A DNA stretch of 37,895 nucleotides, taken from NCBI GenBank assembly GCA_021324295.1, contig JAJPJJ010000118.1, forward strand, positions 1 to 37,895, given 5' to 3'. The notes beneath the pieces are model-generated. The model was not told the DNA's origin. It did not search any database and worked only from the letters and a program-made list of their open reading frames with translations. The stretch comes from Bacillota bacterium. GTDB taxonomy: Bacteria; Sysuimicrobiota; Sysuimicrobiia; Sysuimicrobiales; Segetimicrobiaceae. Shown in pieces: positions 29,352-37,895 of this stretch. The position numbers and the translations under genes are program-made. Every line of letters begins with the position of its first letter. The stretch's first letter is position 1.

Positions 29352-31841
29352 GTGAGCAGACCGCCGCACAACCCCGCCCGATCCCGCGCTGGGCGCGCCC
29401 GGCACGCCGCGCGTCGACCGTCCGGCGCGTTCCCCGTGCAGGCCGTGGTCCGCTGGGTCCTCATCGTCGCGGGCGTCGGCGGCACGGTCGCCCTGCTCGC
29501 GATCGGCGTGCTCGTCGGCGTGGCGCTCGCCGTCAGCACCCGGTTGCCGTCCGTCGATGCCCTGTACAACCCGCCGAGCGAGGCGACGCGGATCTACGCC
29601 GCGGACGGCCAGCTCGTCGCGAGCCTCTACCGCGAGAACCGCGACAGCATCCCGCTCTCCCAGGTGCCCCTCGTCCTGCAGCGGGCCGTCATCGATACCG
29701 AGGATGCGGACTTCTACCGCAACCGCGGGATCTCGCTGCGCGGCATCCTGCGGGCCGGGCTCCGGAACCTCGTCGAAGGGGGCTACGCGGAGGGCGGGAG
29801 CACGATCACCCAGCAGCTCGCGCGCAACCTGTTCCTGACGAGCGAGAAGTCCATCGGGCGCAAGATCGCGGAGATGCTGCTCGCGATCCAGATCGAACGC
29901 CGGCTGACCAAGGACGAGATCCTCGAGCGCTACCTCAACCAGGTGTACTTCGGACAGGGTGCCTACGGCGTCGAGACGGCCGCCGAGGTGTACTTCGGCA
30001 AGCCGGCCCGCGAGCTCACGCTGCCCGAGAGCGCCATGCTCGCCGGGCTGATCCGGGCGCCGTCGGCCTACTCACCGTACGAGCATCCGGAGCGGGCGCG
30101 GGCGCGCATGGCCGAGGTGCTGCAGCGCATGGTGGATGTGGGCGATATCACGCCGCGGGACCGAGAGGCCGCCCTCAACCGGCCGCTGCCGCTCGCCGCG
30201 AAGGGGAACGCCGGGCTGATCGGCGTCCGCGCGCCGTACTTCGTCAGCTACATCCTGCCGACGCTGCTCCAGCGCTACGGCGAGGACACCCTGTACAAGG
30301 GCGGGCTGCGCGTGTACACGACCCTGGACCTCACCCTGCAGGCCGAGGCGACGGAGGCGCTCCGCCGGGGCATCGACAGCGCGCTCCGTCAGCACCTCAA
30401 CGTGCACCAGGGCGCGGTCGTCGTCCTGGACCCGCGGACCGGCGCGATCCGGGCGATGGTGGGCGGCTACGACTTCCGGACGAGCCAGTTCAACCGGGCC
30501 TGGCAGGCGCACCGGCAGCCAGGATCCGCGTTCAAGCCGTTCACCTACACGGTCGCCCTCATGCGAGGGATCCCGCCGACCCACCTCCTGCGGGACGAGC
30601 CGATCGAGTTCCAGCTCCCCGGGGGCAAGGTGTGGAAGCCCCAGAACTACGACCAGAAGTGGCACGGCCAGGTGACGGTCCGCTACGCGCTCGAGAACTC
30701 GATCAACGTGGCATCGATCCGGCTCGAGCAGGAGGTCGGCCCCAAGGCCATCGTGGACCTGGCGCACCGGATGGGCATCCAGAGCCCGCTCGCGGCCAAC
30801 CTCTCGCTGACGCTCGGGTCCTCGGACGTCACGCTGCTGGAGCTCGCGTCGGCCTACGGGGTGTTCGCCACCGAGGGCATCCGGGCCACGCCGATGGCGA
30901 TCACCAAGGTGACCGACTATCGCGGCAAGGTGCTCGAAGAACAGGTCCCGGAGCGCCGCGTCGTCCTCAGCCCGGAGGTGGCGTACCTCATGACGGACCT
31001 CCTCAAGGGCGTCGTGCAGAGGGGGACGGGGACCGCCGCCAACATCGGGATCCCGCAGGCCGGCAAGACCGGGACCACCGACGACTACCGCAACGCCTGG
31101 TTCATCGGGTACACGCCGTACATGGTGACGGGCGTGTGGGTCGGGAACGACGACGACTCGCCGATGAACCGCGTCCCCGGCGGCAGCGTGCCCGCCCAGA
31201 TCTGGGCCGCGTTCATGAAGAAGGCCACGGCGGGGCATCCCCAGGACGACTGGCCGCGGCCCGACGGGGTCGTGGAGCAGACGGTGTGCGGCCCCGCGGC
31301 CGCCCCGGCCGGGGCGGTCTGCGCCGGCGCGCATCCCGAGTTGTTCGTCCGGGGCACGGAGCCGGAAACCCTGGCCAGCCCCGCGGTCACGCCCGCTCCC
31401 GCCGGCCAGCCGGGCTCCGGCCCACCCGCCCAGCAGCAGCCCGGGCCGGACCAGGCGGCACCGCAGGGGAACGGACAAGCCGGCCCTCCGGCCCCTGCGC
31501 CCGGTCCCGCTCCGTCCGAGGCCCCGCCGGCCGTTCCGGTGTCGACCGGGCCGCTCTCCCTCACCATCACCGCGCCACGGGAGGGTGAAGCCGTGACCCC
31601 TCCGGTGGTCGTACAGGGCGTGACCCGGCCGGGCGCGACGGTGCACCTCACGGTCCTCAGCCAGGGTGGCGTGCTGCGGGTCCAGGTCGCCGACGTCTAC
31701 ATCCGGGTCGATCAGTCGGGCGCGTTTGCGTACCGGGTCGACCCGTGGCTCAAGCCCTCCGGGGGCAGCCTCGTCATCACCGCGTCCGCAACGGCCGGCG
31801 CGGACAGCGCCACGACCACGGTCACGGTTCCAATCCGCTGA
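29352..31841 (+). CDS. Class A penicillin-binding protein (PBP1A family) with C-terminal Ig-like domain
   Basis: An 829-residue bifunctional peptidoglycan synthase. After a basic N-terminus and one membrane anchor (about 37-60), the GT51 glycosyltransferase carries IDTEDADFYRNRG (E117) and GGSTITQQLARNLFL. The transpeptidase has SAFK (S392, K395), SIN (S450, N452) and KTGT (K572). A Pro/Gln/Gly-rich linker (about 675-735) leads to an Ig-like beta domain (SLTITAPREGEAVTPPVVVQ onwards). GTG 29352 is chosen over upstream options because GGGAGAGG precedes it and a promoter lies further up. It polymerises and crosslinks cell-wall glycan outside the membrane. Confidence 0.96.
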   Translation: MSRPPHNPARSRAGRARHAARRPSGAFPVQAVVRWVLIVAGVGGTVALLAIGVLVGVALAVSTRLPSVDALYNPPSEATRIYAADGQLVASLYRENRDSIPLSQVPLVLQRAVIDTEDADFYRNRGISLRGILRAGLRNLVEGGYAEGGSTITQQLARNLFLTSEKSIGRKIAEMLLAIQIERRLTKDEILERYLNQVYFGQGAYGVETAAEVYFGKPARELTLPESAMLAGLIRAPSAYSPYEHPERARARMAEVLQRMVDVGDITPRDREAALNRPLPLAAKGNAGLIGVRAPYFVSYILPTLLQRYGEDTLYKGGLRVYTTLDLTLQAEATEALRRGIDSALRQHLNVHQGAVVVLDPRTGAIRAMVGGYDFRTSQFNRAWQAHRQPGSAFKPFTYTVALMRGIPPTHLLRDEPIEFQLPGGKVWKPQNYDQKWHGQVTVRYALENSINVASIRLEQEVGPKAIVDLAHRMGIQSPLAANLSLTLGSSDVTLLELASAYGVFATEGIRATPMAITKVTDYRGKVLEEQVPERRVVLSPEVAYLMTDLLKGVVQRGTGTAANIGIPQAGKTGTTDDYRNAWFIGYTPYMVTGVWVGNDDDSPMNRVPGGSVPAQIWAAFMKKATAGHPQDDWPRPDGVVEQTVCGPAAAPAGAVCAGAHPELFVRGTEPETLASPAVTPAPAGQPGSGPPAQQQPGPDQAAPQGNGQAGPPAPAPGPAPSEAPPAVPVSTGPLSLTITAPREGEAVTPPVVVQGVTRPGATVHLTVLSQGGVLRVQVADVYIRVDQSGAFAYRVDPWLKPSGGSLVITASATAGADSATTTVTVPIR

Positions 31842-31910
31842 CCTGCGGCGCCGGGAGCCGCGATGCCCCGATCCCGGGGTCGCCCGGCGCAGCGGCGCGC
31901 GCTGCGCCGG

Positions 31911-31940
31911 TTGCGCGTCACCGGCGCGGCAGATTATAGT
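31911..31940 (+). promoter_or_regulatory. Promoter of yebC
   Basis: TTGCGC (31911-31916), 18 bases, TATAGT (31935-31940). Predicted start about 31947, leaving a GC-rich leader of about 144 bases before ATG 32091 in which I see no known RNA element. Confidence 0.65.
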
Positions 31941-32090
31941 GGTGGTGGCAGCCCGCGGGCCGGCCGCGGGGCCGCGCCCAAGACCGCGCCGCACTGCCCC
32001 GGCCGCATCCGATGGCCCCACGTCAGCAGGATCGCGTCCGCCCGCGCGTGCCGCCCGGGCCGGCGCGGCGGGGTCCAAGGGGGAGCCGAG

Positions 32091-32831
32091 ATGTCGGGAC
32101 ACTCCAAGTGGCACAACATCAAGATCAAGAAGTCCAAGGTCGACCAGCAGCGCGGCAAGCTCTTCAGCAAGCTGACCAGGGAGATCATCGTCGCGGCCAA
32201 GGAAGGCGGGGGCGATCCCAACGCGAACGTGCGCCTGCGCGCGGCGATCGACCGCGCGCGCGAGGCCAGCATGCCGAACGACAACATCCAGCGGGCGATC
32301 GCCCGCGGCGTGGGCGGCGGCGAGGGCGACCGGTACGAGGAGGTCACCTACGAGGGGATGGCGCCCGGCGGGGTGGCCGTGCTGGTCCAGGTGCAGACGG
32401 ACAACCGGAACCGCACCGCCTCGGAGATCCGCAACATCTTCACGAAGTCCGGCGGATCCATGGGCGCCTCCGTAGGCTGGCTCTTCGAGAAGAAGGGCCT
32501 CATCACCATCGCTCGGAGCGCGGCGCCGGAGGAGCAGGTCTTTGCCACGGCCGTCGAGGCCGGGGCCGAGGACATGAAGACGCTCAGCGACGACTACGAG
32601 ATCACGACCGCGCCTGAGGACTTCGCGCGGGTGCGCCACGCGCTGGAGCAGGCCGGGTACGCGCTGGCGTCGGCCGAGATCACGATGGTCCCCAAGTCCA
32701 CGGTGCCGCTCGCAGGCAAGGAGGCGCAGCAGGTGCTGCGCTTGATGGACGCGCTCGAGGACCACGACGACGTCCAGCGCGTCTACGCCAACTTCGAGAT
32801 CCCGGACGAGGTGCTGCAGCAAGTCGGGTGA
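32091..32831 (+). CDS. yebC: YebC/PmpR/TACO1 family protein
   Basis: A 246-residue protein, full length for the family, from MSGHSKWHNIKIKKSKVDQQ with RGKLFSKLTREI to the C-terminal NFEIPDEVL. Motifs ARMPNDNIQRAI-like (here ASMPNDNIQRAIARG) and YEGMAPGGVAVLV are universal. Members were described as transcription regulators, and more recently as translation factors that help ribosomes through difficult stretches such as proline runs. GGGGGAG lies about 6 bases before ATG 32091. It has its own promoter and is followed by the DinB-like gene and the ruv operon, an order common in Firmicutes-like genomes. Confidence 0.97.
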   Translation: MSGHSKWHNIKIKKSKVDQQRGKLFSKLTREIIVAAKEGGGDPNANVRLRAAIDRAREASMPNDNIQRAIARGVGGGEGDRYEEVTYEGMAPGGVAVLVQVQTDNRNRTASEIRNIFTKSGGSMGASVGWLFEKKGLITIARSAAPEEQVFATAVEAGAEDMKTLSDDYEITTAPEDFARVRHALEQAGYALASAEITMVPKSTVPLAGKEAQQVLRLMDALEDHDDVQRVYANFEIPDEVLQQVG

Positions 32832-32879
32832 GCACCCGGCGCCCGCGTGCACGGCAGCCGATTCCCCTGGAGGTGGGCG

Positions 32880-33341
32880 ATGGCGATCCGCGAGACCCTC
32901 GCGCCTATGTTTCAGATGATCTGGGGCACCGCGCAGCGAAACGCCGAGGCGATGCCCGAGGGCGAGATGGAGTTCAGGCCCGACGGCCTCGAAACCCGGT
33001 CGTTCCGCGAGATCGCGCTGCACATGGCGAACTCGAACGTGCTGTTCGGGGAGAATATCGGGAAGACGACGTGGGAGCGGGTCCTCGCCTACGCGCCGGA
33101 CCAGGTGCGCGCGAAGCGCGACGTGCTCGACGCGATGCGGCAGAGCGGCGAGCGGTTCCTGGCAAACCTGCGCCGGTTGACCGAGGACGAGGAGAGACGC
33201 ACCGTTACGACCCCGTGGGGCGCGCAGATGCCGCAAGGCGCCGTGGTCGCCGGGCAGGTCCCGCACCTCTTCTACCACAACGGCCAGCTGACGATCTACC
33301 TCCGCATGCGGGGGATCAAGCCGCTGTTCCTCGCGCCGTAG
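32880..33341 (+). CDS. DinB-like four-helix metalloprotein
   Basis: A 153-residue protein of the DinB/YfiT-like fold. The metal triad is H48 (EIALHMANSN), H129 and H133 (VPHLFYHNGQLTIYLR), the family's normal spacing. Known relatives include thiol S-transferases using bacillithiol or mycothiol and stress-induced proteins of unknown role. ATG 32880 has a strong GGAGGTGGGC directly upstream; an earlier in-frame ATG (32847) lacks one. It sits between yebC and ruvC, 48 bases after yebC, so it may be cotranscribed. The activity is not predictable. Confidence 0.85.
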   Translation: MAIRETLAPMFQMIWGTAQRNAEAMPEGEMEFRPDGLETRSFREIALHMANSNVLFGENIGKTTWERVLAYAPDQVRAKRDVLDAMRQSGERFLANLRRLTEDEERRTVTTPWGAQMPQGAVVAGQVPHLFYHNGQLTIYLRMRGIKPLFLAP

Positions 33342-33480
33342 GCAGTCCGCGCACCATCCGGGCCGGGGACGGGGACCCGCCGACTGGCCCACCCACGCAT
33401 CGGCGCCGGTGGTCCCGGAGGAATCCCCGCCCCGATGGCGAACAAAGGTTCGAATGCCGCGCGCCCGCGAGGCGGTGATC

Positions 33481-33987
33481 ATGCGCATCCTGGGAATCGA
33501 TCCCGGCCTTCGGTTCACCGGCTACGGCCTCGTCGAGGCGTCGCGCTCCCGGATGACCGTGGTCGAAGCGGGCGTGATCCGCACCGCCAGCCGCAGCCCG
33601 CTTCCGGCGCGGCTGCGGGAGCTGCACGAGGGCGTGCGCGACGTGCTGGCCGACGGCCGGCCGACCGCGGTGGCGCTCGAGGACCTCTTTGCCCACACGG
33701 CGTTTCCGCGCACCGCGATCGTCATGGGGCACGTCTGCGGCGTCATCTGCCTGGCGGCCGCGCAGGCCGGCGTGCCGGTGGAGTCGATTCCTCCCGCGGC
33801 GGTCAAGCGGGCGATCGTCGCGTCCGGTCGGGCCGGCAAGCGCCAGATCCAGCGCACGGTGCGCACCCTCTTGCGCCTCGGCGAGCAGCCGGGGGCGCAC
33901 GTCGGGGATGCGCTCGCCATCGCGCTCGTGGCGCTGTTCCGGCGCGGCGCGTCCCCGCCCCCGGCCCGGGCGCAGGACCTCCCATGA
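33481..33987 (+). CDS. ruvC: Holliday junction resolvase RuvC
   Basis: A 168-residue endonuclease that cuts Holliday junctions. The acidic set is present: D in ILGIDPGLRFTGYG, E in VALEDLFAH, and D in GAHVGDALAIALVAL. PPAAVKRAIVASGRAGKRQI is the DNA-binding loop. ATG 33481 begins at the first conserved strand; GTG 33475 is a close alternative. The stop overlaps ruvA as ATGA (33984-33987), so ruvC-ruvA-ruvB form one translationally coupled operon. Confidence 0.97.
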   Translation: MRILGIDPGLRFTGYGLVEASRSRMTVVEAGVIRTASRSPLPARLRELHEGVRDVLADGRPTAVALEDLFAHTAFPRTAIVMGHVCGVICLAAAQAGVPVESIPPAAVKRAIVASGRAGKRQIQRTVRTLLRLGEQPGAHVGDALAIALVALFRRGASPPPARAQDLP

Positions 33988-34616
33988 TCGCGTTCCTGCG
34001 TGGGCGCGTCCTGCGCCGCACCGAGGAGATGCTGGTTCTCGACTGTGGCGGGGTCGGGTACGAGGTGCACCTGCCGGGCTTCCTGCGGGACCTCCTGCGC
34101 GCCGACCCGCAGCGGATCGCCGAGACGGTCGAGCTGCACGTGTCGTACCATGTGTCCGCCAACCAGCCCCGGCCGCTCCTCGTCGCGTTTCTGCGGGAGG
34201 TCGAGCGGGAGTTCTTCGAGCGGTTCATTACCGTGGACGGGCTCGGCCCGACGAAGGCGATGAAGGCGCTCGTGCATCCGGTCGAGCGGGTCGCCGATGC
34301 GATCGAGCGGAAGGATGTCGCGTTCCTGCGCCGGCTGCCGGGGATCGGGGGACGCACCGCCGAGAAGATCGTCGCCACCCTCCACGGTAAGATGGGGAAG
34401 TACGCGCTGCTGCGGACGGAGGCGCCGGCCGCGGCGGAGGAGACCGCGATGGACTTCCGCGACGAGGTCATCGAGGTGCTGACCGGCCAGCTCGGCCACC
34501 GGGCCGCGGAGGCGCGGCGCATGGTCGACGAGGCGCTGCGCCGGAATCCCACGATCGCGTCCGCGGAGGAGCTGTTCGAGGAGGTCTACCGCGCGGAGCG
34601 AGGAGGTCCGGCATGA
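33984..34616 (+). CDS. ruvA: Holliday junction DNA helicase subunit RuvA
   Basis: A 210-residue junction-binding protein that forms a tetramer on crossed DNA and recruits Ruv[21 protein letters not shown] and [11 protein letters not shown] form the OB-fold. Two helix-hairpin-helix motifs read [12 protein letters not shown] and [16 protein letters not shown]. The flexible linker and C-terminal domain III ([20 protein letters not shown]) contact RuvB. Its start and stop both overlap neighbours by four bases. Confidence 0.97.
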   Translation: MIAFLRGRVLRRTEEMLVLDCGGVGYEVHLPGFLRDLLRADPQRIAETVELHVSYHVSANQPRPLLVAFLREVEREFFERFITVDGLGPTKAMKALVHPVERVADAIERKDVAFLRRLPGIGGRTAEKIVATLHGKMGKYALLRTEAPAAAEETAMDFRDEVIEVLTGQLGHRAAEARRMVDEALRRNPTIASAEELFEEVYRAERGGPA

Positions 34617-35725
34617 CGCGCGAGCGGATCGTCGGGCCGGTGCCCGATCCCGAGAAGCGGCCGACGCGCGGGAGCGCGCAGGACGCGGGCGGCGCAGCGC
34701 GCCGGGGCGCGGACGGCGGGGAGGACGAACAGTTCATCCGCAGCCTCCGGCCGCGGCTGCTCCGCGAATGTATCGGCCAGGCGCGGGTGGTGAGCGGGCT
34801 GCGGATCAGCATCCAGGCGGCGCGCGAGCGGGGAGATGCGCTGGACCACGTGCTCCTGCACGGCCCGCCCGGGCTCGGGAAGACGACGTTTGCGAACGTC
34901 ATCGCCGCCGAGATGGGGACGAGCATCGTGACGACGTCCGGGCCGGCGCTCGAGCGGGGCGGGGATCTGATGGGGATCCTCACCAACCTCGAGCGCGGCG
35001 ACGTGCTGTTCATCGACGAGATCCACCGGCTGCCGCGGGCGGTCGAGGAGTTCCTCTATCCGGCGATGGAGGACTTCTGCGTCAACTTCGTGATCGAGAA
35101 GGGCGTGCACGCGCGGACGCTGCGCTACACGCTCAAGCCGTTCACCCTGGTGGGCGCCACCACGCGCGCCGGGCTGCTGTCCTCCCCGCTGCGCGAGCGG
35201 TTCGGCATCACGCACCACCTCGACTTCTATCCGGTCGAGGACCTCGCGCTCGTCGTCCGCCGGTCCGCCTCCATCCTGGGCGTGGCGATCACCGACGAAG
35301 GAGCCGCGGAGATCGCGCGCCGGGCGCGGGGCACGCCGCGGATCGCCAACCGGCTCCTGCGCCGGGTGCGGGACTTTGCGCAGGTGCGCGCGGACGGTAC
35401 AATTACGCTGGAGGTCGCGCGCGAGGCGCTGGAGTTCGAGGGCGTGGACCCGCTGGGGCTCGACGCCCAGGATCGCGAGCTGTTGCGCACCATCATCCAG
35501 GTCTACGGCGGCGGGCCGGTCGGGATCGACGCGCTCGCGGCGACCCTCAACGAAGAGGTCGACAGCCTGGTGGAGATGGTGGAGCCGTACCTGCTCAAGA
35601 TCGGGTTCCTCACGCGCACCCAATCCGGCCGGCGCGTGACTCCCCCGGCGTGCGAGCACCTGGGGCTGGCGGTGCCGCGGCCGCCGGCCGACCGGGGCGC
35701 GCGCGGGCAGGGCGCTCTGTTCTGA
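34613..35725 (+). CDS. ruvB: Holliday junction branch-migration ATPase RuvB
   Basis: A 370-residue AAA+ motor. After a variable, Gly/Asp-rich 37-residue N-terminus come [13 protein letters not shown], Walker [12 protein letters not shown], Walker [11 protein letters not shown] and the sensor region [18 protein letters not shown]. The C-terminal winged helix includes [20 protein letters not shown] and [17 protein letters not shown]. It pumps DNA through RuvA at Holliday junctions. ATG 34613 overlaps the ruvA stop. Confidence 0.97.
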   Translation: MTRERIVGPVPDPEKRPTRGSAQDAGGAARRGADGGEDEQFIRSLRPRLLRECIGQARVVSGLRISIQAARERGDALDHVLLHGPPGLGKTTFANVIAAEMGTSIVTTSGPALERGGDLMGILTNLERGDVLFIDEIHRLPRAVEEFLYPAMEDFCVNFVIEKGVHARTLRYTLKPFTLVGATTRAGLLSSPLRERFGITHHLDFYPVEDLALVVRRSASILGVAITDEGAAEIARRARGTPRIANRLLRRVRDFAQVRADGTITLEVAREALEFEGVDPLGLDAQDRELLRTIIQVYGGGPVGIDALAATLNEEVDSLVEMVEPYLLKIGFLTRTQSGRRVTPPACEHLGLAVPRPPADRGARGQGALF

Positions 35726-35751
35726 GGACCGCGCGGCGCAGGCGTGGAGCG

Positions 35752-35961
35752 ATGCCGCAGATCGGGAAGTTTCTGATCCTGCTCGGTGTGCTGCTGATCA
35801 TCATGGGCGGGCTGGTGATGCTGATGGGGTCGATGCCACGCCTGCCCGGGGACATCTACATCCAGCGCAAGGGTTTTGTGCTCTATGTGCCCCTGGTCGG
35901 CAGCCTGCTGTTGAGCCTGCTGCTCACGCTGCTGCTCAACCTCTTCTTCGCCCGGCGCTGA
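35752..35961 (+). CDS. DUF2905 family small membrane protein
   Basis: A 69-residue protein with two membrane helices flanking a conserved MPRLPGDIYIQRKGFVLYVP hairpin, the signature of DUF2905. Its role is unknown, but it repeatedly follows ruvB in Firmicutes-like and thermophilic genomes, as here 26 bases downstream. The start ATG 35752 has GGAG only two bases away, so coupling to ruvB is likely. The second helix is almost pure Leu (SLLLSLLLTLLLNLFF). Confidence 0.9.
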   Translation: MPQIGKFLILLGVLLIIMGGLVMLMGSMPRLPGDIYIQRKGFVLYVPLVGSLLLSLLLTLLLNLFFARR

Positions 35962-36214
35962 ACCGCGGCGACCATCGGCCCGACCCCCATCGCCTCCCGG
36001 AGCTCCGAGGGAGGTTAACCGCGCTTTTCCTGGCGAAGGGCCGCTCGGCATCGCACCACCCCGGGGCCGCTACGCTCTCGCAGGCAGGACCGCGCCCCCG
36101 CGCCGTGTATCTTGTACAGCGCACATCGCTGTGGCAGACCTCGGCCCGCGGCGGACGACCCACGCCCGCGCCGGCGCCGGTCACAGGACAACCCGTTCCG
36201 AGAGGCGATGCCGC
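35962..36214. other. Upstream region of the SpoIID/LytB gene
   Basis: These 253 bases hold no supported gene. ACAGCG-CACAT-CGCTGT (36116-36132) is a perfect 6-bp inverted repeat next to a possible -10, TATCTT (36108-36113). No good -35 accompanies it. It may be an operator or weak hairpin. GTG 36131 is in frame with the SpoIID-like gene, but the ATG at 36215 is a better start. Confidence 0.45.
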
Positions 36215-37426
36215 ATGACCAGACGGCGAGGGGCCGACGCGCACGGGCGGGGAGGGCCCGGCGGCGACCGCGGCGCCCGGTTCGGGCGCGTGCTGCGGAC
36301 GATCGCGCTGGCGGTCGCGCTGGCCGGCGTGGCGGCGGGCGGCTCGCCGCCCGCCAGGGCCGTCGAGCCCCTGGCCATCCGTGTCGGGATCGCGATCGAG
36401 CAGCCGTCGCTTCGCCTCGCCGCCGACGGCCCCGTCGTCGCGGCCGAGCCGTCCGGCGGGCAGGAGCTCCTCCCGGGGACCGCCTGGATCGCCTCGCCCA
36501 CGCCCGACGGCATCGAGATCTCCGCAAACACCTTTGGCCCGGTGGTCCGCCTCACGCCGCAGGCGGGGTTCCTCCGGGTGGACGGCCGGCCCTATCGCGG
36601 CGTCATCGAGATCCGGCGCACCGCCGCCGGGCGGCTCGTGGCGATCGACGACGTGGAGCTCGAGGAGTACCTCTACGGCGTCATCAAGGGCGAGATCAGT
36701 CCCCGCTGGCCGGCGGAGGCGGTGAAGGCACAGGCGGTGGCCGCGAGGACGCTCGCGGTGCACCGGCTGGCGTCGTCCGGCCGCGGCGCGGCGGGCGGGT
36801 ACGACCTCTCGGCGACGACCGACGACCAGGTGTATCTCGGCGTGGCCGGGGAGGACCCTGCGGCGACCGCGGCGGTCGACGCCACGCGCGCGCTCCTCGT
36901 CACGTACGAAGGCCGGCCGATCTTCGCCGCGTACCACTCCAACTCCGGCGGGCACACGGAGGACAGCGAGAGCGTCTGGGGCACGGCCTACCCGTATCTG
37001 CGGGGCGTCCCGGATCCGTATGCGCTCGGTGCGCCGGGGTTCGCGTGGGACGCGCGCCTGCCGCTCGCGTCCATCGAGGCCTCCCTCCGCCGCGGGGGGA
37101 TCGACGTGCCGGCGCTCGACCAGATCGAGCCGGGTCGCGTGACGCCGTGGGGCCGATCCATCACCGTGCGGCTGCGCGGGGAGGACGGCTCGGCACAGGA
37201 GATCAGCGCCAACCGCTTCCGGCTCCTCGTCGGCGCGGGCGTCGTCCGGAGCACGATGTTTACGATCGCCCGTAGCGGCGCGGACGTGAGCTTCGCCGGG
37301 CGCGGGGCCGGCCACGGCGTCGGCCTGGACCAGTGGGGCGCCCGGGCGCTGGCCGCGCGGGGGTACACCTTCGAGAAGATTCTGCAATACTACTATACGG
37401 GCGTCGCGGTGGAGCAGCGGTACTGA
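36215..37426 (+). CDS. SpoIID/LytB domain lytic-transglycosylase-like protein
   Basis: A 403-residue secreted protein. The signal is basic and then hydrophobic (VLRTIALAVALAGVAA, cleavage near PARA-VE). The SpoIID core follows: ELEEYLYGVIKGEISPRWPA with the catalytic-type Glu, AVKAQAVAARTLAV, HSNSGGHTEDSESVWG, and the C-terminal GRGAGHGVGLDQWGA. SpoIID in Bacillus cleaves denuded peptidoglycan during engulfment; LytB-type relatives also occur in non-sporulating bacteria, so this alone does not prove sporulation. ATG 36215 has GAGAGG upstream. It lies between ruvB-DUF2905 and queA, a conserved order. Confidence 0.93.
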   Translation: MTRRRGADAHGRGGPGGDRGARFGRVLRTIALAVALAGVAAGGSPPARAVEPLAIRVGIAIEQPSLRLAADGPVVAAEPSGGQELLPGTAWIASPTPDGIEISANTFGPVVRLTPQAGFLRVDGRPYRGVIEIRRTAAGRLVAIDDVELEEYLYGVIKGEISPRWPAEAVKAQAVAARTLAVHRLASSGRGAAGGYDLSATTDDQVYLGVAGEDPAATAAVDATRALLVTYEGRPIFAAYHSNSGGHTEDSESVWGTAYPYLRGVPDPYALGAPGFAWDARLPLASIEASLRRGGIDVPALDQIEPGRVTPWGRSITVRLRGEDGSAQEISANRFRLLVGAGVVRSTMFTIARSGADVSFAGRGAGHGVGLDQWGARALAARGYTFEKILQYYYTGVAVEQRY

Positions 37427-37492
37427 GGGACGCGGCGCCGCAGCCCCCCGGCGCCGACCCAGCGCGCGCCGTGTGGTTCGCCGAGGACGGCG

Positions 37493-37895
37493 ATGCGGCT
37501 CTCGGACTTCGACTACGTCCTCCCGCGCCACCTGATCGCGCAGACCCCGGCCCGTCCCCGGGATAGCGCGCGCCTCCTCGTCCTGTCGCGTGAGACGGGT
37601 CGTGTCGACCACCGGATCTTCCGGGACCTTCCGCAGTACCTGCGGCCGGGCGACGTGCTCGTGCTCAACGACACGCGGGTGCTGCCGGCGCGTCTTCGCG
37701 CGCGGCGGGGGACCGGGGGCAGGGTGGAGGTCCTGCTCGTGCGGCCGCTCTCCGGGGAGACGTGGGAGGCGCTCGTGCGGCCGGGGCGCCGGATCCGGGA
37801 AGGGGAGCGGCTGGTGTTCGCGCCCGGGGTCCTCGAGGGGATCGCCGGGCCGCGCACCGCCTCCGGCGCGCGGACGATCACCCTCGAGCACGAGG
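37493..37895 (+). CDS. queA: tRNA preQ1(34) S-adenosylmethionine ribosyltransferase-isomerase, N-terminal part
   Basis: The first 134 residues of QueA, cut off by the window end. MRLSDFDYVLPRHLIAQTPA, DSARLLVLSRETGRVDHRIF and DVLVLNDTRVLPARLRARR are the invariant N-terminal blocks. It transfers the ribosyl part of S-adenosylmethionine to preQ1 in tRNA to form epoxyqueuosine. ATG 37493 has GAGGACGG upstream, 66 bases after the SpoIID-like gene. In related genomes tgt usually follows. Confidence 0.95.
   Translation, partial: MRLSDFDYVLPRHLIAQTPARPRDSARLLVLSRETGRVDHRIFRDLPQYLRPGDVLVLNDTRVLPARLRARRGTGGRVEVLLVRPLSGETWEALVRPGRRIREGERLVFAPGVLEGIAGPRTASGARTITLEHE

Noticed and set aside
33440-33460. 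A tRNA T-arm-like GGTTCGAATGCC
   Set aside because: No acceptor stem, anticodon arm or D-arm surrounds it.
30072-33518. A 1148-codon open frame on the minus strand
   Set aside because: It runs antisense through the PBP, yebC and dinB-like genes, is Arg/His-rich without motifs, and reflects low stop frequency in GC-rich DNA.
36215-37426. SpoIID-like gene as proof of sporulation
   Set aside because: SpoIID/LytB domains occur widely in non-spore-formers, and no other sporulation gene is in the window.
1-37895. CRISPR arrays, rRNA genes or complete insertion sequences
   Set aside because: No regularly spaced repeats, rRNA signatures or intact transposase frames were seen.

Overview
The window is uniformly high in GC, with dense genes, frequent GTG starts and many 4-base ATGA/GTGA stop-start overlaps. 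The gene set is that of a bacterium from the Firmicutes-like (Terrabacteria) side of the tree: mutS2, tyrS with an S4 tail, yebC, ruvC-ruvA-ruvB followed by a DUF2905 protein, a SpoIID/LytB protein and queA. High-GC uncultured groups such as Sysuimicrobiota (CSP1-3) or deep Bacillota would fit. That placement is inference, because no rRNA is present.

Layout. Positions 1-2116 hold a 5'-truncated sorbosone/glucose dehydrogenase-like gene and a luciferase-like flavin oxidoreductase. Positions 2144-9033 (minus strand) form one catabolic operon: crotonase, GH88 unsaturated-uronyl hydrolase, CoA-transferase, and a sugar-type ABC importer (binding protein plus two permeases, no ATPase). A divergent GntR/HutC regulator at 9136 faces it across an AT-rich double promoter. 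Positions 10036-18549 hold a ChrA-type transporter, a metalloenzyme-mutS2-cation diffusion facilitator operon, and a tyrS-GT39 operon. A tRNA-Ile(GAT) lies at 18614-18690.

Positions 18690-22570 look like a decayed island beside the tRNA. They contain a broken tyrosine integrase, an intact RraA-like/LysE/AraC group, and fragments of a Uma2 endonuclease, a family-5 binding protein and a UTRA regulator. Positions 22632-24871 encode a CmtR-like metal sensor and a P1B-type metal ATPase with an unusual Cys-Ser-Cys motif.

The most interesting stretch is 25449-29078. Two GEMM-I (cyclic di-GMP-I) riboswitches lie about 3 kb apart. The first precedes a membrane GAF/HD-GYP phosphodiesterase, the enzyme class that destroys the same ligand. 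The second precedes a CAP/SCP-family protein with a disrupted-looking start. A zinc-ribbon/rhomboid fusion protein lies between them on the opposite strand. The first riboswitch has a visible alternative pairing that would hide a ribosome-binding site, suggesting negative feedback in which the second messenger turns on its own hydrolase.

Positions 29229-37895 are housekeeping: a class A PBP with an Ig-like tail, yebC, a DinB-like protein, the ruvCAB-DUF2905 operon, a SpoIID/LytB protein and the start of queA. Promoters read by eye share a TTGnnn, 17-18 bases, TAnnnT layout.
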